Assembly: GCA_965228545.1 (NCBI GenBank)
Contig: OZ245822.1
Span: 3,286,001 to 3,350,000 of the forward strand
Length of the DNA: 64,000 nt
Source of the DNA: HXMU1420-13 sp965228545
GTDB lineage: Bacteria; Bacteroidota; Rhodothermia; Balneolales; Balneolaceae
Direction: 5' to 3'
In this document: one piece after another, positions 1 to 8,675 of the stretch
Layout of the letters: every line of letters begins with the position of its first letter
How positions within the stretch are numbered: the stretch's first letter is position 1
The notes under the pieces: generated by a model
The model's database searches: none
Told to the model about the DNA's origin: nothing
Seen by the model: only the letters and a program-made list of their open reading frames with translations
Made by a program: the position numbers and the translations under genes

Positions 1-1
1 T

Positions 2-214
2 GACGCTGAATCAAGAAAAGACTTCATACATAAACTCAAAATTACCAATAAAGAATTACGGGAAACATTGGTGTGCTTAAAAATTATTCACCGTAAACCA
101 CTCCTAATAAACGAAAAGCTCAATTCGGCAATAAAAGAGTGTAATGAATTAATAAGCATACTTAGCAAAAGCATTCAAACAACTAAACTAAATCAACACA
201 TTCGAGAATCGTAA
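2..214 (+). CDS. Four-helix-bundle protein (23S rRNA intervening-sequence family), C-terminal part
   Basis: The reading frame is open from the left edge to a TAA, giving about 70 residues of a gene whose start lies outside the window. It begins DAESRKDFIHKLKIT and continues KELRETLVCLKII, the helix pattern typical of the small four-helix-bundle proteins first noticed inside intervening sequences of 23S rRNA genes (S23-like). Family members are about 120 residues and of unsettled function. The assignment rests on the recognised SRKDFI..KL..A/T.KE.RET pattern. Confidence 0.7.
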   Translation, partial: DAESRKDFIHKLKITNKELRETLVCLKIIHRKPLLINEKLNSAIKECNELISILSKSIQTTKLNQHIRES

Positions 215-337
215 TCCTTAAATCTCATATTCGTAATTCAGTTTCACATGATCGTGCGGTGCAGGTAATGGAAACATTTTGGTACACTGTTTGTGTAATC
301 TCTGGAAAAGGAACAGAAAATTTGTTGGAGGTTTAAA

Positions 338-427
338 ATGAGAAATGAATCTACATATTGGCAGGCAAACCTCGTGTTTACACTTCCTATTCTACTTATC
401 ATACTGTATTTATTAATTCTTCTGTAA
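338..427 (+). CDS. Very small single-pass membrane peptide (29 aa)
   Basis: An ATG with a strong ribosome binding site (TTGGAGG, about 6 bases upstream) opens a 29-codon frame ending in TAA. The peptide starts MRNESTYWQANLVF and then is almost entirely Leu/Ile up to the stop, so it should form one membrane helix. The YWxANL start resembles the beginning of the small subunits (DUF4212-like) that accompany sodium/solute symporters, but those are about 80 residues and no symporter follows here. It could be a real micro-protein or a truncated relic. The good SD site favours translation. Confidence 0.4.
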   Translation: MRNESTYWQANLVFTLPILLIILYLLILL

Positions 428-485
428 GTTGATTTCAGTTGGATATTTGGATAAGCTTACCCAAAAAGTTTAAACCAAATATCCA

Positions 486-2912
486 TTGTTCGCAGACATC
501 GCTTTTCCTTTAGCCGTTCGAAGGAACTTTACGTATTCACTCCCCGAGGAATTTTTTTCCGATGATGTAATCGGCAGAAGAGTGTGGGTACCCTATCGAA
601 ATTATTACGCTATCGGTATGATTGTTCGGGTACATCATGAAAAACCGGATTTCGAAACCAAACCTATCAAAAAAATTCTGGATGAAACCCCGGTCCTTTC
701 AAACGAATTACTCCGGCTTACCGAATGGATCCATAAATTTTATTTCTGTAGTTGGGGCGAAGTCATACAAGCAGCCCTTCCGTCCGGTCTAAATTTTGTG
801 TCAAATACCTTTATACAGGTAAACAGCGAAGCAGATATGAAGCTTAGCGCTGATGAGTTGAAGCTGATTGATATAATCAAGGAGCAATCTCCTGTAACAC
901 AAAAAGAGATCCAGCAACAATTAAGAGGCACGGGATTAAATACAATTTTCAAAAAACTATTGAAGAACAATGTACTCGAAGTTTGGGAAGAGCCGGATAT
1001 AAAAATTTCCACTGTTAAAGAAAACTGGCTGGATTGGTATTCTGATGAGTCGAAGTCAGTGGCTCAGAACTATCTCGAAACAAAAGACTCGCTAAATAAA
1101 TGGGAGCAGGCACTCAGTGAATTCTTCGAGATTAAGCTTCCAGAAAAAGAGAGCAAAATCAAACAAGAGCTAAACCTTAGCAGCTATCAGTTAAAAAAAC
1201 TGAAAGATGATGAGTGGGTGCGTGTTTATGAGAAAGAAAAGGATGTAACTGAATATGATCTCGATTTCGACCCGGAGGCGATTAAAGCGCTGAACACCGA
1301 TCAATCCAAGGCTTTGGATCAAATCTTAGAAAAAATTGATGCACAAACATTCGGTAACTTCTTGTTGCATGGCATTACGGGATCGGGTAAAACCGAAGTG
1401 TATATACACGCTTTAAAAAAAGTGCTTGACCAGGGAAGATGCGGTATTGTATTAGTTCCGGAAATTGCACTCACTCCTCAAACGGTTGCCCGTTTTCATT
1501 TAATTTTTGGGGATAAAATCGCTGTACTGCATAGCAGATTGTCACCCGCTGAACGGCTTTATACTTGGCAACAAATCGAACAAGGCAAGAAAAAAGTTGT
1601 GATAGGAGCAAGATCGGCTGTTTTTGCACCGGTAAAGAATCTCGGTTTAATCATTTTAGATGAAGAACACGATTCTTCGTACAAACAAACAGATCCTGCC
1701 CCCCGATATCATGCCCGCGAAGTTGCTATTGTTCGGGCGAATCAGGAAAAAGCTGTAGTAATTATGGGGTCTGCTACCCCTAGTATGCAAGCTTTAGAAA
1801 TGGTTCGGCAGAAAAAGGCGATGTATTTATCACTAAAAAAACGACATGCTGAAGCAACCTTACCAAAAGTAGAGGTTATTGATCTCACTCAATATAGAGG
1901 CGCAATGCAAGGGCCATTGAGCGCTGCGTTATACCAAGCAGTGGAAAAATCATTGAACAGCAATGAACAAGTAATTTTATTGTACAATCGACGTGGATTT
2001 GCCAGCTACATGCAATGCGAAACCTGTGGACATATTCCGCAAAGTCCCGATTGCTCTGTGAGTTTGACTTATCATAAGTACAAAAATGCTTTGATGTGTC
2101 ATTATTCAGGGTATTCCAGAAAAGCGGATACCATATGTGAGCAATGCGGATCTTCGGAAATATTGATTCAAGGAAGTGGAACACAGAAGATCGAGGAAGA
2201 AATAAAAGCATTGTTTCCTGAGGCCGGAATTTTACGATTTGATCGCGACTCAACGTCTAAAAAAGGAGCGCACAAGAAAATCCTGGCACAATTTGCCGAT
2301 CAAAAAGCGGATATCTTAGTGGGAACACAACTGGTTGCTAAAGGTCTAGATTTTCCAAATGTGACTACTGTTGGTGTAATCGATGCCGATACCGAGCAGG
2401 CTTTTCCTTCCTTTAATTCCTCAGAACGGTTATTCCAGTTATTGAGTCAGGTTGCCGGGCGGAGTGGAAGGGGTTCAAAAGCCGGGCGAGTATTTATTCA
2501 AACGCGGAAACCCCAGGTTTCGGCAATACAATTTGCAAAAACTCATAACTTCGATTCCTTCGCTCAAGAAGAAATGAGGTTCCGATCTGAACTGAATTAT
2601 CCACCATTCAGTCGTTTAGTAACATTTGTTTTTAAAGCAAAGCTAGAACATCTGGCGATTCAACAGGCTCATCTACTTCGGACTATTATCGATCAGATGC
2701 TTCCAAGAACAGAACTATTAGGCCCTGCGGCATCTGTAATTGCCTGGATGAATCAGCAGTTTATGTGGGAATTGAGTATGAAATTGGATACTGATAAAGG
2801 CGCAAATTATATTGAAGCGGTGCTAAGCCGAATTATGGAGGTTTACGATCGCGAGAGCGGAGTAAGTCGTTCAAAAGTTCGGGTTAATATAAATGTTGAT
2901 GCCCAGCGATAA
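486..2912 (+). CDS. priA: Primosomal protein N' (replication restart helicase PriA)
   Basis: 808 aa starting at TTG; the N-terminus MFADIAFPLAVRRNFTY matches the PriA DNA-binding domain start, so this start is chosen although no clear SD is visible. It remodels stalled forks and loads the replisome. Walker A GITGSGKT is at residues 296-303 and the Walker B/DEAH-type DEEH at 392-395, followed by SAT-like GSATPS and the QVAGRSGRG motif VI. The zinc region lies at 511-554. The usual eight cysteines are reduced to six: CETC (511, 514), C523, C538 and CEQC (551, 554). Positions 520 and 541, normally Cys, are Ser. By analogy with E. coli PriA both losses fall on the second zinc site while the first is intact. 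Length is otherwise normal. Confidence 0.95.
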   Translation: MFADIAFPLAVRRNFTYSLPEEFFSDDVIGRRVWVPYRNYYAIGMIVRVHHEKPDFETKPIKKILDETPVLSNELLRLTEWIHKFYFCSWGEVIQAALPSGLNFVSNTFIQVNSEADMKLSADELKLIDIIKEQSPVTQKEIQQQLRGTGLNTIFKKLLKNNVLEVWEEPDIKISTVKENWLDWYSDESKSVAQNYLETKDSLNKWEQALSEFFEIKLPEKESKIKQELNLSSYQLKKLKDDEWVRVYEKEKDVTEYDLDFDPEAIKALNTDQSKALDQILEKIDAQTFGNFLLHGITGSGKTEVYIHALKKVLDQGRCGIVLVPEIALTPQTVARFHLIFGDKIAVLHSRLSPAERLYTWQQIEQGKKKVVIGARSAVFAPVKNLGLIILDEEHDSSYKQTDPAPRYHAREVAIVRANQEKAVVIMGSATPSMQALEMVRQKKAMYLSLKKRHAEATLPKVEVIDLTQYRGAMQGPLSAALYQAVEKSLNSNEQVILLYNRRGFASYMQCETCGHIPQSPDCSVSLTYHKYKNALMCHYSGYSRKADTICEQCGSSEILIQGSGTQKIEEEIKALFPEAGILRFDRDSTSKKGAHKKILAQFADQKADILVGTQLVAKGLDFPNVTTVGVIDADTEQAFPSFNSSERLFQLLSQVAGRSGRGSKAGRVFIQTRKPQVSAIQFAKTHNFDSFAQEEMRFRSELNYPPFSRLVTFVFKAKLEHLAIQQAHLLRTIIDQMLPRTELLGPAASVIAWMNQQFMWELSMKLDTDKGANYIEAVLSRIMEVYDRESGVSRSKVRVNINVDAQR

Positions 2913-2978
2913 TTGTTTGCAAAAACGAACAGAAAGTGGGTATTTACGGCGGTTATTTCACCTAACGATCTTACTTAT

Positions 2979-4910
2979 ATGGGCGACACCAGGGTAAAAC
3001 TAGCAGAATCGAACGAACAGCTTCAAAAGTTCATGAAAAATGTGCTCAAAGATTTGAGAGCACTAGAAAAAATGCTGGATGAAGATTGGTTCGAAACCGA
3101 TCCAATTCGAATTGGAGCCGAACAGGAATTATGCCTAATCGATCGCAATGCTAAGCCATTTTTAGGGGCTGACGATATCCTAAAAAAACTAGATGATCCA
3201 AATTTTACGCACGAGTTTGCTAAGTTTAATCTCGAGATAAATCTGAACCCGCCTCTGGAATTCACGGGTGATTGCCTCTCGCACATGGAGCATAACTTAC
3301 AACGCGACGTGGCAAAAGTGCGGGAAGTTGCTGATGAATTCGGTGCCGAAGTACTACTCACCGGGATTTTACCCACGATTCGAAAATCGGATGTAAGCAT
3401 CAATAGTTTAACTGATATTCCACGGTATCATGCGCTTTGCGAGGCAATAGATAATTTACGTGGCAAAGAATACGAGCTACGTATTCAAGGGATGGACGAG
3501 CTACTCATGAAATTCGATACGCCCATTCTAGAAGGATGTAATACCGGATTTCAAGTGCATTTGCAGATTAAACCCAGCGAATTTGTGCAGAAATACAATG
3601 CAGCAATGGCGATTTCTGCTCCGGTTTTGGCTACTGCGGTAAACTCACCGGTGTTTTTGGGAAAAAGACTGTGGGCAGAAACTCGAATTGCCGTGTTTCA
3701 TCAATCGGTGGATACTCGTGGCGTTGGAGATCATCTTCGGGATAGCAGTCCCAGAGTAACTTTTGGAAATGCATGGCTCAAAAATTCTATTCTGGAAATT
3801 TATAAAGAAGATATTTCGCGTTACCGCGTACTACTAAGCTCTGATGTGGAAGAAGATGTAGAAGCGATGATGAAAAAAGGCATTCCACCGGAACTAAATG
3901 CGCTGAAAGTTCATAACGGAACAGTTTACCGCTGGAATAGAGCCTGTTATGGTGTTGGAGGAGGAAAGCCGCATTTGCGTATCGAAAATCGAGTATTACC
4001 CTCAGGGCCAACCGTATTAGACGAAATGGCAAATACCGCTTTCTGGTTAGGACTACTTAATGGATTCGAGGATGAGCACCCTGATATTTCGCAAGAGCTG
4101 GACTTTGATGATGCACGGCTAAATTTTTTCGCAGCATCAAAAATGGGGCTCGATACCAACTTCGAGTGGACTAAAGGCCGAAAAGTAAGCGCTAAGGATT
4201 TGATCACTTCAGAACTCTTACCGTTAGCAAAGCACGGGTTAGAAAAAGCGAACATCAATAGTTCGGATATCGATACCTATCTTTCGGTGATACAAGATCG
4301 AGTGGCAACAATGAAAACCGGCGCATACTGGCTGGTTAAATCCTATGGAAATATCATCAAAGAAGGAAATCGAGAGCAAGCACTTACCACAGTTACGGCT
4401 TCTATGCTCAAGAATCAGAAAAAAGGGGAACCGGTACATCGATGGGCGTTAGCCAAATTTGAAGATGTTCCTTCGTGGAAGCCCTCGAAATTGTTGGTAG
4501 AAGAATTTATGACTACCGATTTATTCACCGCTCGAAAAGATGATTTGATCGAATTCGTATCGAACCTGATGGACTGGCGTGCCATCAAATACATTCCCAT
4601 AGAAGACGATAGAAAGCACTTAGTGGGGCTTGTTTCCATGCGTATGGTGATGAGAGAATATAGCCGCGTAGTGAACGACGATCAGGTTGATGTAAGCAAA
4701 CAACTGAGCGAATTTATGATTCAAAACCCGATAACCATCCATCCCGAAGCGTCGATAATGGAGGCTATGAATATTATGCTGGAGCATAAAGTTGGTTGTT
4801 TACCGGTGGTGAAGAATAGCCGATTAGTTGGTATTATTACCGAACACAATTTTATGGATATCACTCGGCGACTTTTGTACGCCCTTGCCGGTGAAAAGGA
4901 AAATAATTAA
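2979..4910 (+). CDS. GCS2-like carboxylate-amine ligase fused to two CBS domains
   Basis: About 643 aa from ATG 2979; the frame is open further up to a TTG at 2913 directly after priA, but the extra 22 residues look non-conserved. Residues about 40-430 resemble the glutamate-cysteine ligase type 2 fold, with the GAEQEL motif near residue 45 and a long Arg/Gly-rich core. The last 140 residues contain two CBS motifs, EEFMTTDLFTARKDD and SEFMIQNPITIHPEASI, which usually bind adenine nucleotides. It overlaps the next gene, an AstE-like hydrolase, by one base (TAATG). The pairing suggests ATP-dependent formation and removal of an amide or peptide bond on an unknown substrate, with CBS domains sensing energy charge; this role is inference. 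Confidence 0.75.
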   Translation: MGDTRVKLAESNEQLQKFMKNVLKDLRALEKMLDEDWFETDPIRIGAEQELCLIDRNAKPFLGADDILKKLDDPNFTHEFAKFNLEINLNPPLEFTGDCLSHMEHNLQRDVAKVREVADEFGAEVLLTGILPTIRKSDVSINSLTDIPRYHALCEAIDNLRGKEYELRIQGMDELLMKFDTPILEGCNTGFQVHLQIKPSEFVQKYNAAMAISAPVLATAVNSPVFLGKRLWAETRIAVFHQSVDTRGVGDHLRDSSPRVTFGNAWLKNSILEIYKEDISRYRVLLSSDVEEDVEAMMKKGIPPELNALKVHNGTVYRWNRACYGVGGGKPHLRIENRVLPSGPTVLDEMANTAFWLGLLNGFEDEHPDISQELDFDDARLNFFAASKMGLDTNFEWTKGRKVSAKDLITSELLPLAKHGLEKANINSSDIDTYLSVIQDRVATMKTGAYWLVKSYGNIIKEGNREQALTTVTASMLKNQKKGEPVHRWALAKFEDVPSWKPSKLLVEEFMTTDLFTARKDDLIEFVSNLMDWRAIKYIPIEDDRKHLVGLVSMRMVMREYSRVVNDDQVDVSKQLSEFMIQNPITIHPEASIMEAMNIMLEHKVGCLPVVKNSRLVGIITEHNFMDITRRLLYALAGEKENN

Positions 4911-5860
4911 TGCAGGTTATACAAAGCGAACAACAAGAGCATACCCAACAAATACTAAAGCATTTTATAGGTGATATACGTGGCGACCATCCCGGCCCAA
5001 CTGTAATTGCAGTAGCCGGAATTCATGGCAATGAACCTACGGGTGTAGAAGCAATTCAAGATGTGATCGGCCAACTAGACCCACTCAAAGAATTTATTCA
5101 TGGTCGATTTATCGGATTAAGGGGCAATAATACTGCACTCGAGCAAAATGTTCGGTTTATTGATGAAGACATGAATCGACTTTGGGTGACTTCCATTTTG
5201 GATAAAATCCGACGAACTCCTTTTGATGAATTATCATCAGTTGAACGAGCAGAGCTAAAGGAACTCCTGTGTATTCTGGATCCCATTATTTACTCGGATG
5301 AAGAAGTAGTGTATATCGATTTGCATACTTTTTCCGGTACAGGTTGTATGTTTGCAATCACCCCAAAAGAATCTCGCCACATCGAATTGCTCAGCCAGTT
5401 AAAGATTCCACTCGTATTTGGTATCGAGCATACATTGATTGGTACTTCGATGGAATATGTGGAGGATGCCGGTCATGTTGGGTTTGCTTTTGAGAGTGGA
5501 ACGCATGGAACCGTAATGGCCGAAAATAATGCCGTTGCTGGGTTAATGACATTGATGGTAAATGTTGGACTGATTCCGGCAAACAAGCTAGAACAATTTT
5601 CGACGTACTACGCCTACTTGATGGAAAAAGTAGAAGGATTTCCCCATAAAATTGATTTTGTATATAAACACGTTATTGAAGATGGGGACGAATTTGTGAT
5701 GAATCCCGGGTTTTCCAACTTCGATCCTATCGAAAAGGGCGATTGGCTGGCCACAGATAAGCATGGAAAAATTGAAGCACAAACGGATGGTTACATTCTG
5801 ATGCCCTTATATCAAAAGCAGGGATATGACGGATTTTTTATCGTGAGGGACAGTGAATAA
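4910..5860 (+). CDS. Succinylglutamate desuccinylase/aspartoacylase (AstE) family hydrolase
   Basis: 316 aa, M14-like zinc carboxypeptidase fold. The zinc ligands are visible: GIHGNEPTG gives His39 and Glu42, and DLHT gives His139. A later FESGTHG segment fits the catalytic Glu region. Family enzymes hydrolyse N-acyl amino acids or similar amides. Its ATG overlaps the stop of the GCS2/CBS gene (TAATG), which indicates translational coupling and a shared pathway. No signal peptide is present, so it is cytoplasmic. The exact substrate cannot be told from sequence. Confidence 0.8.
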   Translation: MQVIQSEQQEHTQQILKHFIGDIRGDHPGPTVIAVAGIHGNEPTGVEAIQDVIGQLDPLKEFIHGRFIGLRGNNTALEQNVRFIDEDMNRLWVTSILDKIRRTPFDELSSVERAELKELLCILDPIIYSDEEVVYIDLHTFSGTGCMFAITPKESRHIELLSQLKIPLVFGIEHTLIGTSMEYVEDAGHVGFAFESGTHGTVMAENNAVAGLMTLMVNVGLIPANKLEQFSTYYAYLMEKVEGFPHKIDFVYKHVIEDGDEFVMNPGFSNFDPIEKGDWLATDKHGKIEAQTDGYILMPLYQKQGYDGFFIVRDSE

Positions 5861-6569
5861 GAAGCTTAATGATTATCAATTTATTGATGGCAGCAGGTTG
5901 TCGTCGGTGATAGAGGCATTGATTTTTGCGAGCGAAGAGCCAATTTCGGCCGATAAAATTCGCTCAATCATAATTGAACAAGAAGAGCAAATTGAAATCG
6001 ACGAAGATACTATTTTCGATTTCATCGATAAGCTCAATGATCGATATGATGAGATGGGAATGAGTTTTAGAATCCAACCACTAGCAGGTGGATTTACCTT
6101 CGCGACCCAACCAAAATTTCATTATTGGTTAAGTGTGTTCCAACATCAGAATGCATATCGGAAACTCTCTCAATCGGCTACTGAAACCCTAGCTATAGTT
6201 GCGTATCGGCAGCCGATCACTAAACCGGAAGTAGATCAGATTCGCGGGGTAGATTCGGGATATGTAATTCGCCAATTAATGGAAAAGGCATTGATAGAGG
6301 TTTCAGGGAGATCAGACAGCCCGGGAAAACCGTTGCTCTATAAAACCACCCGACATTTTTTGCGCCACTTCGGTTTGAATTCGGTGAACGAACTACCAAA
6401 ACCTAGAGAGATTGAAGAAATCCTTAAAGATGACGACATGGCCGAGCACCGACAGTTGTTACTCGAACGACAAATGATGATGGAGTTGGACGAGGACGAG
6501 GAGGAAAGGATTCAGGAGCAAGGAGAAAGGAACAAGAAAGAAGAGACGCCTAGCTCTGAAGAAGAGTAA
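5853..6569 (+). CDS. scpB: Segregation and condensation protein B (ScpB)
   Basis: 238 aa from a GTG start that overlaps the end of the preceding gene by 8 bases. It has the ScpB double winged-helix pattern: SSVIEALIFASEEPIS near the start, and TETLAIVAYRQPITKPEVDQIRGV followed by a YVIRQLMEKALIEVSGR recognition segment. ScpB dimers bind ScpA and SMC in the chromosome-condensing complex. The C-terminus is a Glu/Lys-rich tail of about 35 residues. scpA is not in the window. The next gene, an rRNA pseudouridine synthase, is the usual neighbour of scpB in many bacteria. Confidence 0.93.
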   Translation: MNKKLNDYQFIDGSRLSSVIEALIFASEEPISADKIRSIIIEQEEQIEIDEDTIFDFIDKLNDRYDEMGMSFRIQPLAGGFTFATQPKFHYWLSVFQHQNAYRKLSQSATETLAIVAYRQPITKPEVDQIRGVDSGYVIRQLMEKALIEVSGRSDSPGKPLLYKTTRHFLRHFGLNSVNELPKPREIEEILKDDDMAEHRQLLLERQMMMELDEDEEERIQEQGERNKKEETPSSEEE

Positions 6570-6605
6570 ATTCAATTAAGAATTAAGAATTAGGAATAAT
6601 TCAAT

Positions 6606-7469
6606 ATGAAATCCAGAAAGAGATCAGGTAAAAAAAGTACCTACAAAAAAACAGATCGTAAAAAAGGCGATGAACCTGTTAAAAAAAGAGACCGTGCGAA
6701 AAATACGGTAAGTCAGGATTATTCGCCGTCGGAGAAGATTCGGATTAATAAATTTATTGCCCATGCCGGGCTCTGTTCTCGTCGAGAAGCTGATCGTATG
6801 ATCGAAGAAGGAAAGGTGCAAGTGAATGGAAAAGTGATTAGCGAACTTGGGATGAAAGTGTCTCAAAAAGACGATATCGTGGTTGATGGACAGTCTTTAA
6901 GCTTAGAGCCTTTCGTTTACTTACTACTTAATAAGTCGAGAAATACCATTACCACTACCGACGATGAAAAAGGAAGAAATACCGTAATGGATGAGGTAGA
7001 AACGGCAACCGGGTACAGAGTATATCCCGTTGGTAGATTAGATCGAAATACTACAGGCTTGTTGATTTTAACCAACGATGGCGACCTTGCACATCGTTTG
7101 ATGCATCCAAGTTACAAAGTTCGCAAAACATACGAAGTAACTACAGAACGTGAATTATCGGATGCAGAACTGGGTGCTTTTATGAAAGGTGTAGAGTTGG
7201 AAGACGGTGTTGCAAAGGGGCACAATGTGAAACGATTTGCAGATGTGAAAAATACTTTCCTTATTTCAGTGTTCGAAGGTCGTAATCGATTGATCCGCAG
7301 AATGGTAGAGTTTCACGGAACAGAGGTAGCCAAACTGAAGCGTACCGAATATGCCGGTTTGAATTTGAAGGAGGTTGGAAACGGCCGATGGAGGTACCTG
7401 AAGCAAGACGAAATTAATAATCTGCGTAAACTGGTGAAACTAGACACGCTGGATTTCAAAAAAGGATAA
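6606..7469 (+). CDS. 16S/23S rRNA pseudouridine synthase (RsuA/RluB family)
   Basis: 287 aa. A very basic N-terminal extension of about 45 residues (KSRKRSGKKS...) precedes an S4 RNA-binding domain (IRINKFIAHAGLCSRREADRMI). The catalytic domain has GRLDRNTTGLLILTNDGDL with the presumed nucleophile Asp146, followed by HPSYKVRKTYEV. It isomerises a uridine in rRNA, most likely in the 23S subunit as RluB; RsuA/RluE/RluF cannot be excluded. It lies 36 bases after scpB and 1 base before the next gene, so it probably belongs to the same operon. Confidence 0.9.
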   Translation: MKSRKRSGKKSTYKKTDRKKGDEPVKKRDRAKNTVSQDYSPSEKIRINKFIAHAGLCSRREADRMIEEGKVQVNGKVISELGMKVSQKDDIVVDGQSLSLEPFVYLLLNKSRNTITTTDDEKGRNTVMDEVETATGYRVYPVGRLDRNTTGLLILTNDGDLAHRLMHPSYKVRKTYEVTTERELSDAELGAFMKGVELEDGVAKGHNVKRFADVKNTFLISVFEGRNRLIRRMVEFHGTEVAKLKRTEYAGLNLKEVGNGRWRYLKQDEINNLRKLVKLDTLDFKKG

Positions 7470-7470
7470 C

Positions 7471-8346
7471 ATGGAATTTGATAATATATCAATAAGCTCT
7501 GGAAGCATTCACTCTACCGATGGAAACCCAATGAGGTGGGATTTATACTCACCAATAAGTGGTACCAATCGAGAATTTCCGGTTATTCTATTCATCCACG
7601 GATTTAAAGGATTTAAAGATTGGGGGGCGTTTCCCGATGCCTGTGAAGATCTTGCCCGTAGTGGCTTTGGTGTAATCGCATTTAATCTTTCCAGAAGTGG
7701 AATTGGAGAAAATAGATACGAATTGGATCAGCTTGAGTTATTCGCCAAACAAACGTTCACGCAAGATCTTGAGGATATCAAATCCATTATTGATGCTCTT
7801 CAAAAAGGAGAAATTCAGGATTCCCATAGTAGTCTTAATACCGATTATTTGGGAATTGTAGGGCATTCACGAGGCGGGCATCTCGCAGTAGTTGCCGCAG
7901 CCGAGTTTGAAGCGATTCAATGTTTGGTTACATGGAATGCTGTTGGGAATTACCTCGAATTCTGGACCGACGATATGAAATCAGATTGGGAGAAGAAGGG
8001 AGTTACCGAGATTCAAAACACCCGAACCGGACAGATAATGCCTCTGGAAAAAGTGGTATACGACGATGCCATTGAAAACGAAGAGCGAGTGATTGCTATG
8101 CATCGGGTAAAAGAACTGCGTATCCCATCTTTGTTTATGCACGCCCGTGAAGATGAAGCAGTTCCCTATTCAAATTCTGAACAATTGCATATCCACTCAG
8201 CCGCAAAAGACAAAGAACTTCGTTTGATTGCTAAAACCGGCCATACGTTTGATATCGCTCATCCATTCGAAGAAATGGATTTCCCCAAACCCTTTAAAGA
8301 AGTGATGGACGAAACTATCGGTTGGTTTCGTGAGCATTTAAGGTGA
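7471..8346 (+). CDS. Alpha/beta hydrolase (dienelactone hydrolase/peptidase S9-like)
   Basis: 291 aa with no signal peptide. The nucleophile elbow GHSRGG places the catalytic Ser at 133. Asp228 (in AREDEAVP) and His258 (in KTGHTF) complete a plausible triad, and FIHGFKGFKDW is the oxyanion loop. It starts one base after the pseudouridine synthase stop. Its last 12 codons (ETIGWFREHLR plus stop) occur again at 12202-12237 with only synonymous changes, so the gene's 3' end marks the left border of an insertion-like island. Substrate unknown. Confidence 0.85.
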   Translation: MEFDNISISSGSIHSTDGNPMRWDLYSPISGTNREFPVILFIHGFKGFKDWGAFPDACEDLARSGFGVIAFNLSRSGIGENRYELDQLELFAKQTFTQDLEDIKSIIDALQKGEIQDSHSSLNTDYLGIVGHSRGGHLAVVAAAEFEAIQCLVTWNAVGNYLEFWTDDMKSDWEKKGVTEIQNTRTGQIMPLEKVVYDDAIENEERVIAMHRVKELRIPSLFMHAREDEAVPYSNSEQLHIHSAAKDKELRLIAKTGHTFDIAHPFEEMDFPKPFKEVMDETIGWFREHLR

Positions 8347-8675
8347 GTTCAAAAGGTTTAAACTACGAAGCCTATGGCGAAGTAGATCAATATTCAGTCT
8401 ACAATTATTGATTGGAAGATTTAATCGTCTTCCAATTTAGCTAGTGTGCAATTAAGAATAGTATATATCTTAAATTAAAGAAGAAGCTAGAGCTTCTGGA
8501 ATGCGTTACACAAATACTCCATTCCTACTTTTTACACAGGCTGTGGAGCTTGGGAACGAGGGGAAGTGCTAGTGTTTTAGGGATTGATAATTTTCGAGTT
8601 CAGAGATAGTACTAAAATCAGATAAAACAGTATTGACTCTTTTTTTTTAATTAACCTCAACATTCAAAAAATTAA
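8347..8675 (+). other. Intergenic stretch with hairpin and a degenerate repeat copy
   Basis: No gene was found in these 329 bases. They contain the hairpin at 8411-8436, then the segments AGCTTCTGGAATGCGTT (8491-8507) and CTTGGGAACGAGGGG (8549-8563), which recur with small changes at 12158-12174 and 12188-12202. A poly-T run precedes the TTG start at 8676. Confidence 0.6.
8411..8436 (+). terminator. Hairpin after the alpha/beta hydrolase gene
   Basis: ATTGGAAGA (8411-8419) pairs perfectly with TCTTCCAAT (8428-8436) around an 8-base loop, 64 bases after the stop codon. There is no strong T run after it, so it may be a weak terminator or an mRNA-stabilising stem. Confidence 0.45.

Noticed and set aside
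2913..2978. TTG start of the GCS2/CBS gene directly after priA
   Set aside because: The first 22 residues look unrelated to the family; ATG 2979 begins just before the conserved helical segment.
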